Made by a program: the position numbers and the translations under genes. Positions 39,814-48,738 of a stretch of 64,000 bases of DNA are shown in pieces; the stretch's first letter is position 1, and each line of letters opens with the position of its first letter. The DNA lies in the NCBI RefSeq assembly GCF_026013605.1, contig NZ_JAPDPJ010000016.1, forward strand, positions 1 through 64,000. The letters run 5' to 3'. The notes under the pieces were generated by a model, which ran no database searches, had not been told where the DNA came from, and was given only the letters and a program-made list of their open reading frames with translations. The DNA is from Plebeiibacterium sediminum (lineage in GTDB: Bacteria; Bacteroidota; Bacteroidia; Bacteroidales; Marinilabiliaceae).

Positions 39814-41448
39814 TTATTCCCAACCAGCATTTTGTTTTAACACTCCATCAGATAAGGTAATTTGAGTATTTGGAATCTGCATAAAACCCTGAGTTGTGGT
39901 AATGTTACCAGCATCAATGGTTACCTGATCATCAGCATTTCCACTTAATACTGCATAATTTGAAACAGCAATAGCAGATGCAGCTACTGAAACTCCCTGA
40001 CGAAGTAAATCCCAATATCTTAAACCTTCAAACGCAAACTCATAACGACGCTCATCCATTATATTCTCTTTACTAACTGTTTTTGTTGTTAATCCAGCTC
40101 TTGTTCTTACCTGATCATAATATGATTGAGCATTTGAACTACCTAACTCGGCTGCCATTAACAATACATCTGCGTATCGTATAACAATGAAATCCTGATA
40201 TTGTGAATGTTGAAAATTACCATCTCCAAGACCTTCTAATACCGTAGTTCCATCTGGTAAACACATTGGTGTATACTTTTTATTAGTATATCCGGTATAC
40301 TCACGTTGATCTTTTAAATCAAAAGTGGATTCAATTCCTTCTCCTACAATGTCAATGATCGATGCTTTTTTACGTGCATCATTAGTGTCATAATCTTTCC
40401 AAAGTTCAGGATTAACAGTACATGCTCCCCAACCTTTACCATAAGGCGAAAAGTTTGTATTACGCATTCCCATCATAACTAACCAACGGTTACCGTCAGC
40501 ATTTCCATTATAATCCTGTGTATAATTAAACTTCTGAGTAAATACTGCTTCTTTGTTTCCTCTTCCTGCCCAAGTTGTTTCAAGCGTATTATTTTCTACA
40601 TTAGGCACTGAAGATGCAGCTTCCCATAAATTTTTATATTCTTCAACCAATCCAAAGCCACCTTCACTAATCACATTTTCAAGGCCTGCTAATACATAAG
40701 CATTATCAACAACTCCTTCAATATTTGATTGTCCGTAATAACCAGTATAGAATAAAAATACTCTACCAAGAAGTGCTTTTGCAGCCCATTGAGTGGCTCT
40801 TCCATCATTTTCGGCAGCCCACTCTGCTGAATAAGCAGGAGCATCAAGATTTTCTGATGCAAATTTTAAATCTTCTGCAATCAATTTATAAACTGCTGCA
40901 GGTTCCGACTGAGGGATATTGTCAGTTGAAGGCTCTGTTAGCAATGGAATTCTATTGAATAATCTTACTAGATCGAAGTACAATTTGGCTCGTAAAAAAC
41001 GAGTTTCACCTTCAATTCTAACCTGATCATCTTCATTTCCTTCCCAATTCATTTCTGTCATCTTCTGAAGTAATTTATTACATCTGAAAATACCTGCGTA
41101 ATAGTCGCTCCATGTACCATTGAATATGTTGTTATCGGAAGGAGATTGCGATAAATCAAATCTGTCAAGAACCTGATAACCTCTTCCATCTGTATTACCA
41201 GTACCTCCAAAGCAGTTGTCTGACAAAACCTCAGAAGTTACATAAAATGACTGATTTCCATTTGATGTAGTTACCTGATAACCATCGTAACATCCAACAA
41301 GAGCCATTTCAAAATCTTCAACTGTTTTGTAGTAGTTACTATCAAAAATTGATGTTTCTGGTTCTACGTCAAGGTATGATTCGCTACAAGAAAACATCCC
41401 CAGACTCAGAACACCTATTGCTAATATATTTCGTTTTAACTTGTTCAT
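39814..41448 (-). CDS. SusD/RagB-family glycan-binding lipoprotein (xyloglucan locus)
   Basis: SusD-like surface lipoprotein of 544 residues, normal length. Lipobox LSLGMFSCSESYLDVEPE; N-terminal family blocks FDSNYYKTVEDFEMALVGCYDGY and GETRFLRAKLYFDLVRLFNRIPL (about 145-170); C-terminal FIVIRYADVLLMAAELG and DERRYEFAFEGLRYWDLLRQG. It pairs with the SusC 19 bases upstream to bind and pass oligosaccharides. The xyloglucan assignment rests on the downstream enzymes. Confidence 0.95.
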   Translation of the reverse strand: MNKLKRNILAIGVLSLGMFSCSESYLDVEPETSIFDSNYYKTVEDFEMALVGCYDGYQVTTSNGNQSFYVTSEVLSDNCFGGTGNTDGRGYQVLDRFDLSQSPSDNNIFNGTWSDYYAGIFRCNKLLQKMTEMNWEGNEDDQVRIEGETRFLRAKLYFDLVRLFNRIPLLTEPSTDNIPQSEPAAVYKLIAEDLKFASENLDAPAYSAEWAAENDGRATQWAAKALLGRVFLFYTGYYGQSNIEGVVDNAYVLAGLENVISEGGFGLVEEYKNLWEAASSVPNVENNTLETTWAGRGNKEAVFTQKFNYTQDYNGNADGNRWLVMMGMRNTNFSPYGKGWGACTVNPELWKDYDTNDARKKASIIDIVGEGIESTFDLKDQREYTGYTNKKYTPMCLPDGTTVLEGLGDGNFQHSQYQDFIVIRYADVLLMAAELGSSNAQSYYDQVRTRAGLTTKTVSKENIMDERRYEFAFEGLRYWDLLRQGVSVAASAIAVSNYAVLSGNADDQVTIDAGNITTTQGFMQIPNTQITLSDGVLKQNAGWE

Positions 41449-41467
41449 AAGAATAATATTTTATTCA

Positions 41468-44400
41468 TTAAAATTTAAGATTTACACCTACCAAATAAGT
41501 TCTTGGACGTGGATAATATCCCAAATCAATACCTGATACCCAGCTTGAAGTTCCATATCCAATTTCAGGATCCATACCATTATACTTTGTGAAAGTGAAA
41601 GCATTTTGTACAGCTGCGTAAACTCTAAACTGACTCATTGGCGACCATTTGATTAATTTACTAAAGTCATAACCAACAGCCACATTGCTGATTCTTAAAA
41701 AGTCTCCATCCTGAAGATATAAGTCAGAGAATTGCCAGTTAATATTGGTTTCTGTAACTCTTGGCATTTTATTAGAAGTTCCTTCTCCAGTCCAACGATC
41801 TAAAATAGCTGTTGTATAGTTGGCTTGTTTATTGGAGTGATTACGGTAAGACTGTACTATTTTATTTCCAATAACACCATTTGCTGTTACTGAAAAATCA
41901 AAGTTTTTATATCCTAAATTTAAATTAAGACCGTAAGTAATATCAGGAATACCTGATCCTAAATCTACTTTATCATCGGCATTTACAACTCCATCATGTT
42001 TTTGATCTACAAATTTTACATCTCCGGGTTTTACATTTGACTGTAAAATTCCATTTCCTGCAGCTTTCCAGTTTTCAATATCTTCATAGCTTTGGAAAAT
42101 ACCTGCTGTTTCATATCCCCAAAAGTATCCAATTTCATAACCATTTTGAGCTCTGTAAAATTCTTCACTGTTATCATACAACATGTTAGTTGAACCGTGA
42201 ATAATTCCATCTTCTGTTGGAATGCTTCCTACTTCGTTTTTGTTGTAAGCACCATTAACCCCAATTGAATAAGTAAAATCTCCAATATTATCATTCCATG
42301 AAAGTGCTAATTCAATACCTGTGTTTTTAACATCACCTCCATTTATATAAGGTGCTCCTGCTCCCGCTGTAGCTAAAATTGGTGCTTGTACTAACCAATC
42401 TTTAGTTGTTTTAATATAAAAATCACCATTAACACCTAATCTGCTGTTTAAAAAGTAAGCATCGAAACCAATATTAGTTTGTTCTGAAGTCTCCCATTTA
42501 ACATTAAGATTTGATAAACGACTTGGGTAAGAACCTGGAGTATTAACCAATGAAGTACCAAAAACATAGTTTGCAGCAGGGTCACTCGAAGAATAACTTG
42601 TGGAAGTATTCATTGGTGATGCATATTGGAAATCAGAAATATTCTGGTTACCAACTTGTCCCCAACTTACTCTTAATTTTAAAAAGCTCATCCATGATGA
42701 AACGCCTTCCATAAATGACTCGTTACTTACCACCCATCCGGCAGAAGCTGATGGGAAATATCCCCAACGATTTCCTTCTGCAAATTTTGAAGACGCATCA
42801 GCTCTTAAAGTGGCATTAAACATATATTTCTCTTTATAATTATATGCTAAACGACCGAAATATGATAATCTTCGCGATTTTACAGATGGTCCACCACCTA
42901 CTCCTTTTGTTTCAACAACACCGGTTGCATTACCATCTTCATCTTTTTGCAAAGTAGCCTGACCTGTTGTATTATCGATATAAGCGTGAGCAAAATCATT
43001 AAACTGACTTAGCAAGTTCCAGTTAGAGGCTGAAAGGTTTGTTCCTTGATAACGAATGGCTTCCATACCTGCTAAAACATCAAATTTATGACCGCCATCT
43101 AATTCAAAATTATAACTAGCAGTGTTTGTCCATGTCATTGTATGACCTTTACTCATACTTTGATTTACTGAAGTATGGTCATTGTTATATGCATAGATAG
43201 AAAACTGATATAAAGGGCTAAAACTTCTATATTCGTTTGCATAATAATTAAAACCAAACAATGTTTTAACTTTCAAGTTTTTAATTGGCTCTAATTCAGC
43301 ATATACATCACCTAAAAGTCTTTGACCATCATTTTCATTATTTGTGTTAGTCATCATTGAACCATAAGGGTTTCCATCACCTTTAAACCAAGGAGAGTTT
43401 GATGTATCGTTATAAGGACTATCATAAATATTATTATCACTGTAAACCGGAGCTAACGGTGATGTTGTAAATGCACCTCTTAATGTATTATTGTATTGAT
43501 TACCTACACTTATACCAGTATTTTTGATGTAGTTAAAATTTAAATGTTGTCCAACTTTTAACACATTATCATATAGTTTATGCTCTGTATTAATTCTGAA
43601 ACCATAACGCTCATAATTTGAAACATCTGGTCCACCAACAATACCTTCTTGTCCTGTATAATTCATTGACATTGCATAAACTGAACTTTCTGTACCTCCA
43701 TTAATACCTAAAGAATAATTTTGAGTAACCGCATCATCATAAAACATTTGGTTAACCCAATCCGAATTAGCAGCTCCTTCAAAAACACTTGCATCATATA
43801 ATGCTGATCCCGAATTCAAAGCTTGTTCCTGCATAATAGTAATATACTCTTCTCTATTAAGCATGTTGGTAGTACTCATTACATTTTGTACACCATAATA
43901 AGCATCAAAAACAACTTGTGCAGAACCTGCTTTACCTTGTTTAGTGGTTACCAAAACCACACCATTTGCTGCCTGCGAACCATAAATTGCAGCTGAAGCC
44001 GCATCCTTTAATACATCAATACTTTGAATATCACTGGCATTTAAAGTCGAAATATCTCCCTGTACACCATCTATAATGTAAAGAGGGCCTGAATTACCAA
44101 CTGTTCCTAAACCGCGAATAGTTACTTTCATATCAGCTCCCGGCTGGCCTGAAGTGGAAGAAATATTAACACCCGGAGTTTGTCCTTGCATTGCTTGTAA
44201 AGGACTGGTGGTGTTTTGCTTTTGAATTTGATCTCCTTTTACCTGAACTGTGGCTCCGGTAACTAATTTCTTTTGCTGAACCCCATAACCAACAACCACT
44301 ACTTCATCAAACTGTGAAATTTCTTCTTCCATTTTAATGGATAGTGTGGTTTGATTTGTTACAACAATCTGCTGGGTTTTTAGTCCGATAAATGAAATAA

Positions 44401-44665
44401 TCAATACATCATTTTCATTGCAATCAATACTAAATTCACCATCCACATTTGTAATAACACCATTTGTAGTACCTTCTACAATAACACTAGCACCCGGAAT
44501 GGCTTGTCCATCTGCTTTTGAGGTTACAGTACCTGTAATTGAGCGAGAGCTTTGCCCAAAGACTATCGTTGTGGAAAACAACATTAATACTATTCCGGCA
44601 TAAACCAAGAGCAATCTTGGAATTGATTGTACCGAAATTCTTTCATTAGATTTTTTAATATTCAT
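41468..44665 (-). CDS. SusC/RagA-family TonB-dependent transporter (xyloglucan locus)
   Basis: TonB-dependent outer-membrane importer of about 1065 residues. The open frame runs to a GTG at 44704, but ATG 44665 gives a proper signal peptide (MNIKKSNERISVQSIPRLLL, cleavage near VFGQS), and a -7 promoter box at 44709-44716 would put the transcript start between the two. Domains: carboxypeptidase-D-like (SITGTVTSKADGQAIPGASV, about 45-125), TonB box region EVVVVGYGVQQKKLVTGA, plug with AASAAIYGSQAANGVVLVTTK, and the barrel ending in VVGVNLKF-type aromatic (LVGVNLKF). First gene of the second locus. Confidence 0.95.
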   Translation of the reverse strand: MNIKKSNERISVQSIPRLLLVYAGIVLMLFSTTIVFGQSSRSITGTVTSKADGQAIPGASVIVEGTTNGVITNVDGEFSIDCNENDVLIISFIGLKTQQIVVTNQTTLSIKMEEEISQFDEVVVVGYGVQQKKLVTGATVQVKGDQIQKQNTTSPLQAMQGQTPGVNISSTSGQPGADMKVTIRGLGTVGNSGPLYIIDGVQGDISTLNASDIQSIDVLKDAASAAIYGSQAANGVVLVTTKQGKAGSAQVVFDAYYGVQNVMSTTNMLNREEYITIMQEQALNSGSALYDASVFEGAANSDWVNQMFYDDAVTQNYSLGINGGTESSVYAMSMNYTGQEGIVGGPDVSNYERYGFRINTEHKLYDNVLKVGQHLNFNYIKNTGISVGNQYNNTLRGAFTTSPLAPVYSDNNIYDSPYNDTSNSPWFKGDGNPYGSMMTNTNNENDGQRLLGDVYAELEPIKNLKVKTLFGFNYYANEYRSFSPLYQFSIYAYNNDHTSVNQSMSKGHTMTWTNTASYNFELDGGHKFDVLAGMEAIRYQGTNLSASNWNLLSQFNDFAHAYIDNTTGQATLQKDEDGNATGVVETKGVGGGPSVKSRRLSYFGRLAYNYKEKYMFNATLRADASSKFAEGNRWGYFPSASAGWVVSNESFMEGVSSWMSFLKLRVSWGQVGNQNISDFQYASPMNTSTSYSSSDPAANYVFGTSLVNTPGSYPSRLSNLNVKWETSEQTNIGFDAYFLNSRLGVNGDFYIKTTKDWLVQAPILATAGAGAPYINGGDVKNTGIELALSWNDNIGDFTYSIGVNGAYNKNEVGSIPTEDGIIHGSTNMLYDNSEEFYRAQNGYEIGYFWGYETAGIFQSYEDIENWKAAGNGILQSNVKPGDVKFVDQKHDGVVNADDKVDLGSGIPDITYGLNLNLGYKNFDFSVTANGVIGNKIVQSYRNHSNKQANYTTAILDRWTGEGTSNKMPRVTETNINWQFSDLYLQDGDFLRISNVAVGYDFSKLIKWSPMSQFRVYAAVQNAFTFTKYNGMDPEIGYGTSSWVSGIDLGYYPRPRTYLVGVNLKF

Positions 44666-44708
44666 AGAATATAGATTTAAAATAAAACTCGATTTATGAA
44701 ACACATGA

Positions 44709-44716
44709 CAAATGTA
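44709..44716 (-). promoter_or_regulatory. Candidate -7 element for the xyloglucan operon
   Basis: Minus strand TACATTTG fits TAnnTTTG. It predicts transcription from about 44702 and a leader near 37 bases to ATG 44665. No -33 TTG at the standard distance, as expected for an activated promoter. Confidence 0.4.
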
Positions 44717-44795
44717 TTTATGGCGAGTCTAAACTTCCTTAATAAATGTTAATACAATAGGTTAAAATGATAATCTATATGTACAAATTGATATT

Positions 44796-44822
44796 AAATG
44801 ACAGTCATTTTGTTAACAAAAT
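44796..44822. repeat. Two overlapping palindromes upstream of SusC
   Basis: AAATGAC-A-GTCATTT (44796-44810) and the perfect 16-mer ATTTTGTTAACAAAAT (44807-44822). They lie about 80-100 bases upstream of the -7 box, where an activator could bind. No protein can be assigned. Confidence 0.5.
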
Positions 44823-44931
44823 ACAACTACATAAGTCCATATATTACTATAATACTGCACATTACACATATTTGATAAAATATTTAAAAAATGTTATAAT
44901 TTAAAAAATAATCAATACTATTTGATCAAAT

Positions 44932-44968
44932 AAAAACGCCTGAATATTTTTAACATCCAGGCGTTTTT
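44932..44968 (-). terminator. Rho-independent terminator after the phosphomutase gene
   Basis: Perfect 11-bp arms AAAAACGCCTG and CAGGCGTTTTT, 15-base loop, 21 bases past the phosphomutase stop on the minus strand. The U-run on either strand makes it potentially bidirectional. It isolates the metabolic cluster from the xyloglucan operon. Confidence 0.9.
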
Positions 44969-44989
44969 GAAATATAAATCAAGGTTAAC

Positions 44990-46507
44990 TTAATCAAAAA
45001 CCTTAAGATCTAACTGATCATATTTTAAAAGTAAACTCTTTAATCTTTGGGCGATTTTCAGAACACCACCTTTAATATTTGATTCTATATTAATTGGAAT
45101 CATCGGATCATGTAAGGATAAACGCAACAGAAACCATCCATCCTCATCCTCTGATGCACATTTTACTCGTATGCCTTCATAATTTTTAGGAACTTTAGTC
45201 CAATCAGGTAGTAAGTTATTCTCTAACTCTTCAATAATCTTTTGTCCATAAGCTACAAAATCATCTGTTTTAATAGCAATCCTTATTTCTTTACTTTCCT
45301 GTGGTCGTGGAAGTTCCTCTATTAACTGAGCTAAAGTCTTATTTTCAAGTCTTAAGTCAGCTAGCTTAATTAAAAGTTTTGCAACTAAAAAAGCACCATC
45401 ATCTAAAAAGTAATTTTCTTTCAAGGCTGCATGGCCGCTTGTTTCAATGGCTAACCAAGACTCCTTACCTGCTTCATTTAATCGAATAGCTTCATTGATT
45501 ACGTTTTTATATCCTCTTTTAAAACGGTGATGTTCACCCTTTAAATGCTCTTCAATAAACCATGCTAAGCCATCTGATGTAATTGAATCTGTAACAATTG
45601 TGCTATCTGGATGCTCATCCAAAATCACGGCTGAAATTAAGGCAATTAATTCATTTCTATTAATAGGATTTCCATCCTGATCAACCATTGCAGATCGATC
45701 CACATCTGTATCAAAGATGATCCCCAAATCTGCTTTTTGGCGAATCACTGCCTCGCAAATAAATTGCATTGCTTCTTCATCCTCTGGATTTGGTACATGA
45801 TTTGGAAATTTTCCATCTGGTTCAAGAAACTGACTTCCGGATATATCTGCGCCTAACTCTGCAAGTACTTTATCTGCAAAAAATCCTCCGGCACCATTGC
45901 CTGCATCCACAATTATTTTTAGTCCTTTTAATGGATAGGTATTATCAACACCTGTTTTTACTTTTGATCTTATAGTAGATACCAGTAGCTGAGAATAAAC
46001 AGAGATATAATCCAACTGTTTTACAATTCCTTTCTTATCTGAAGTGACAAACTGATTTTGTTCCGCAATGGTAAGTATTTCTGTGATATCACTTTTGTTT
46101 GCTCCTCCTTCACAGGTAAAAAATTTTAATCCATTTCGGTTAAACGGAAGGTGACTGGCTGTGATCATCACTCCTGCATCAATGGAATAATTTTTATCCA
46201 CAGTTGTCATAAACATTGCGGGTGTGGATGCAATACCGCAATCGTAAACATCAACTCCCATTGCTGACAAGCCACAGGCAAAAGCATCTTTCAGATCAGG
46301 GCCTGTTAAACGAGAGTCCATTCCAACCGCAACAACATAAGTTGATTGATTGGGCCGTTTTAAGCGAATCCATTGAGCAAAAGCTTTCCCTAATTGCTCC
46401 ACTACATCTTTTGATAAATTAACCGACTCCCCCTGAATCCCCTCCATCGCCACACCTCTGATATCTGAGCCGTTCTGAAGTTTTTTCCAATTTACTGTAC
46501 CTTCCAT
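44990..46507 (-). CDS. Phosphomannomutase/phosphoglucomutase-family protein
   Basis: Alpha-D-phosphohexomutase of 505 residues, interconverting hexose 1- and 6-phosphates in the cytoplasm. The phosphoserine loop is ITASHLPFNRNGLKFF, the metal loop is IFDTDVDRSAM, the sugar loop is IETSGHAALKEN, and the C-terminal phosphate-binding part contains GIRVKCASEDEDGWFLLRLS. The open frame continues to a GTG at 46600, but those 31 extra codons overlap the terminator of the preceding gene and have no homology-like character; ATG 46507 (MEGTVNWKKLQNGSDIRGVA) is the sound start, since RGVA is the family's N-terminal motif. It is the last gene of the cluster and, with its own upstream terminator, may be transcribed separately. 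The TASHLP form of the active-site loop marks a subgroup distinct from TASHNP enzymes. Confidence 0.9.
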   Translation of the reverse strand: MEGTVNWKKLQNGSDIRGVAMEGIQGESVNLSKDVVEQLGKAFAQWIRLKRPNQSTYVVAVGMDSRLTGPDLKDAFACGLSAMGVDVYDCGIASTPAMFMTTVDKNYSIDAGVMITASHLPFNRNGLKFFTCEGGANKSDITEILTIAEQNQFVTSDKKGIVKQLDYISVYSQLLVSTIRSKVKTGVDNTYPLKGLKIIVDAGNGAGGFFADKVLAELGADISGSQFLEPDGKFPNHVPNPEDEEAMQFICEAVIRQKADLGIIFDTDVDRSAMVDQDGNPINRNELIALISAVILDEHPDSTIVTDSITSDGLAWFIEEHLKGEHHRFKRGYKNVINEAIRLNEAGKESWLAIETSGHAALKENYFLDDGAFLVAKLLIKLADLRLENKTLAQLIEELPRPQESKEIRIAIKTDDFVAYGQKIIEELENNLLPDWTKVPKNYEGIRVKCASEDEDGWFLLRLSLHDPMIPINIESNIKGGVLKIAQRLKSLLLKYDQLDLKVFD

Positions 46508-46582
46508 ATTTTTAGAATTTAGAACTATTAAGTTAACACAATCCGAAATATTTAAGATATAGATCAGAGCCTTACATTTACA

Positions 46583-46620
46583 AAAAAGGGGATTTAACAC
46601 TTTTGCTAAATCCCCTTTTT
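46583..46620 (-). terminator. Rho-independent terminator after the transaldolase-family gene
   Basis: Perfect 14-bp arms AAAAAGGGGATTTA and TAAATCCCCTTTTT with a 10-base loop, 12 bases past the stop of the aldolase gene on the minus strand and ending in a T run. It sits between that gene and the phosphomutase start. Confidence 0.9.
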
Positions 46621-46631
46621 TACATTTATTT

Positions 46632-47297
46632 CTAAAAATCTATATCGTAAATTCCTTTAGCATCATTCTCAAACCACTCAACACTTGTATCTGTCATTGG
46701 GTGACTTCTAAGTCGCTCTAGTATTTCAAATCCCACGGTAGCAGCCTGACTGCCCATCATACTAACACGATGCACCTGATCTACCGTTTTAAAACTAGCG
46801 GCTAACACTCCGGTATTTAAATTATATCTTTTAATATTTTCTACAATATTGCCAACAACTTCAATACCATGAGATGAAATATTATCCAATCGATTCACAT
46901 ACGGCGCTACCCAATCCGCTCCAGCTCTTGCAGCAACTAATGCTTGCTGTTGAGTAAATATTGCTGTAGCAGTTACATTAATTCCTTTATCCTTTATCAT
47001 AGGCATGGCTCTGTAACCTTCTTCAGTAACAGGTATTTTAGCAAAGTAGTTATCACCTAAATCATACATTTTTTTATAGGCAACAGCTTCTCTTACCATA
47101 TCTTCAGCCTTATTGCTAATCATTTGCACATGTAACATCTTATCTCCAACCAACTCAACCAATTTGGGCATTATTTGGGACATTGGTTTCTTTTCTGCAG
47201 CAAGAATTGTTGGATTTGTAGTTACTCCCTCCAATGGAAAGTAGTAAAACAGTTTTTTCAATTCTTCAACATTTGCAGTATCCGCTAAATAAATCAT
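46632..47297 (-). CDS. Fructose-6-phosphate aldolase-type small transaldolase
   Basis: A 221-residue member of the small transaldolase/FSA family. The pattern follows E. coli FsaA closely: LADTANVEELKKLF, GVTTNPTILAAEKKP, the Schiff-base Lys in YFAKIPVTEEG, GINVTATAIFTQQQAL, ADWVAPYVNRLDN (with the active-site Tyr) and VLAASFKT. A Gln stands in the strand LHVQM at the place where FSA has Gln and true transaldolases have Glu, favouring aldol cleavage of fructose 6-phosphate or a related ketose phosphate to dihydroxyacetone plus glyceraldehyde 3-phosphate. It starts 16 bases after the zinc dehydrogenase stop and is followed by a strong terminator. Confidence 0.88.
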   Translation of the reverse strand: MIYLADTANVEELKKLFYYFPLEGVTTNPTILAAEKKPMSQIMPKLVELVGDKMLHVQMISNKAEDMVREAVAYKKMYDLGDNYFAKIPVTEEGYRAMPMIKDKGINVTATAIFTQQQALVAARAGADWVAPYVNRLDNISSHGIEVVGNIVENIKRYNLNTGVLAASFKTVDQVHRVSMMGSQAATVGFEILERLRSHPMTDTSVEWFENDAKGIYDIDF

Positions 47298-47313
47298 TTT
47301 GATATTTTTTTAA

Positions 47314-48594
47314 TTAGTATTGCAACGCTCCTGCATTTGCCAATAATAATTCTTCTGCTTCGACACTCCACAAGCCATTATTTTTAGCACACACATCAGC
47401 GAGCATGCAATATACGGCATTATTTTTACCTAACTCCTTAAAATCAGCAATAGCTGTTAATGGCATCTCTACATGATTGTAAATTAACTTTTTACCCCCT
47501 GGTATATTGGGTAAATCCAAGGTTGCATCAATCACTGCATTTAAACCCCCAACATGTGTTACCAAACCTGCCGGATCCAATCCTTTGGACATAATATCCA
47601 AAGCCTCCTTCATATCATCAGTATTACCACCACTGGTTCCTACCACATGAGTATAGGCATAATGCACATTATAAAAATTCATTTGTGCTTTAAAATCCTG
47701 CTTTGAGGGACCTGCAAAAAAGTTTAAGCAACCATCAAAACCTAAAATAGCATCTGCCTGCTCTACTACAGGAGCTACCGGAGCAAAAACAAACACATCA
47801 TTAAACCCATCTTCTCCCGAAATGGCCTTCAATCCAGCTATAGGATCCGCCATTTCTCCAGTATTGATATATCGTAAATCAATACCTCGTGAAGCAGCAA
47901 AATCAACAGTATACAATAAAGCAGCCCTGTCTAAACGAGTTTGATCAATATCTGTCACAACTAATAAAGATGGTTTCCGATCTTCACGATGTAACACATA
48001 ATTAATGGCTGCTAATCCCATAGGACCAACACCTGCCAATAAAGCCATCTTACCATCCTCAACAATTTCCATATTATGAATGTATGAACCCGGGGTAGTA
48101 TGATAATTAGCATGAATTGCACCTATAACACAAGATAGTGGCTCTGATAACGATGCAGGATAAAATCCATCACCTTTATAAGGTAATAAACAGCCCAACT
48201 CCATTACCTCATTTGGTATTACAACATAAGTTGAATCGCCACCAATATGATGATAGGAATATCCTGGAGCACTCAATACCCCAACCGGTCCCTCTTTATA
48301 ATTTAAAGCAGGCTGAATTGAAAATTTATCTCCTTCCTTAAACTGAGAACTCCATTTACTACCCACCTGAACCAATTCACCGGCAAATTCATGCCCGATA
48401 ATCACCGGATTATCAGCCACATCATTAGGAACCCGTTTATGATCTGTTCCCTGGTTTGAGGCTTTATAGGATGACATACAAAGACTATCGCAAACTACCT
48501 TTGCTAATATTTCATCATCTTTAATTTCAGGCAAATCAAATTCTTCTAAACGAAGATCTGCCTTTCCATATAATCGTACAGCTTTAGTTTTCAT
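47314..48594 (-). CDS. SorE-like zinc-dependent dehydrogenase (L-sorbose-1-phosphate reductase type)
   Basis: Medium-chain zinc alcohol dehydrogenase family, 426 residues, longer than the usual 340-380. The N-terminus (KAVRLYGKADLRLEEFDLPE, VVCDSLCMSSYKA, HKRVPNDVADNPVIIGHEFAGE) matches what I recall of SorE, which reduces L-sorbose 1-phosphate to D-glucitol 6-phosphate in Klebsiella. GHEF is the zinc-ligand motif; the nucleotide-binding stretch is LLAGVGPMGLAAINYVLHRE with VVTDIDQTRLDRA. The catalytic Cys is in SLCMS. No structural zinc four-Cys cluster is seen. Together with the SrlD-like SDR in the cluster it would interconvert ketose and polyol phosphates. Exact substrate is not determined. 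The gene is followed at 16 bases by the aldolase. Confidence 0.83.
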   Translation of the reverse strand: MKTKAVRLYGKADLRLEEFDLPEIKDDEILAKVVCDSLCMSSYKASNQGTDHKRVPNDVADNPVIIGHEFAGELVQVGSKWSSQFKEGDKFSIQPALNYKEGPVGVLSAPGYSYHHIGGDSTYVVIPNEVMELGCLLPYKGDGFYPASLSEPLSCVIGAIHANYHTTPGSYIHNMEIVEDGKMALLAGVGPMGLAAINYVLHREDRKPSLLVVTDIDQTRLDRAALLYTVDFAASRGIDLRYINTGEMADPIAGLKAISGEDGFNDVFVFAPVAPVVEQADAILGFDGCLNFFAGPSKQDFKAQMNFYNVHYAYTHVVGTSGGNTDDMKEALDIMSKGLDPAGLVTHVGGLNAVIDATLDLPNIPGGKKLIYNHVEMPLTAIADFKELGKNNAVYCMLADVCAKNNGLWSVEAEELLLANAGALQY

Positions 48595-48738
48595 GCGTTT
48601 AATTTTTTATCGTCGCATGGAACTCACAAAACTCAATCATCCTCAGGTGTGAGAAATCTTTTATTCTGCTCGTTTCATATACTTGTTTTAAGTTTAATGT
48701 TAAAATGAAACTTGCTCTCTATTTTGAAATAGGATAAA

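Larger units (their letters stand above)
44666..44931 (-). promoter_or_regulatory. Control region upstream of the second SusC gene
   Basis: A non-coding stretch of about 270 bases. Besides the -7 box at 44709-44716 it contains TTGTACATA on the minus strand (44778-44786), resembling sites near the pectin operon, and two overlapping palindromes at 44796-44822. The remaining bases are AT-rich without recognisable signal. Confidence 0.45.

Noticed and set aside
46508-46600. N-terminal hydrophobic extension of the phosphomutase, possibly a membrane anchor
   Set aside because: The extension begins at a GTG within a rho-independent terminator, and the family start motif follows ATG 46507.
48595-48738. 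Promoter or terminator between the HAD and zinc dehydrogenase genes
   Set aside because: Only 6-bp arms (AAGTTT/AAACTT) and no TAnnTTTG match were found, too weak to list.
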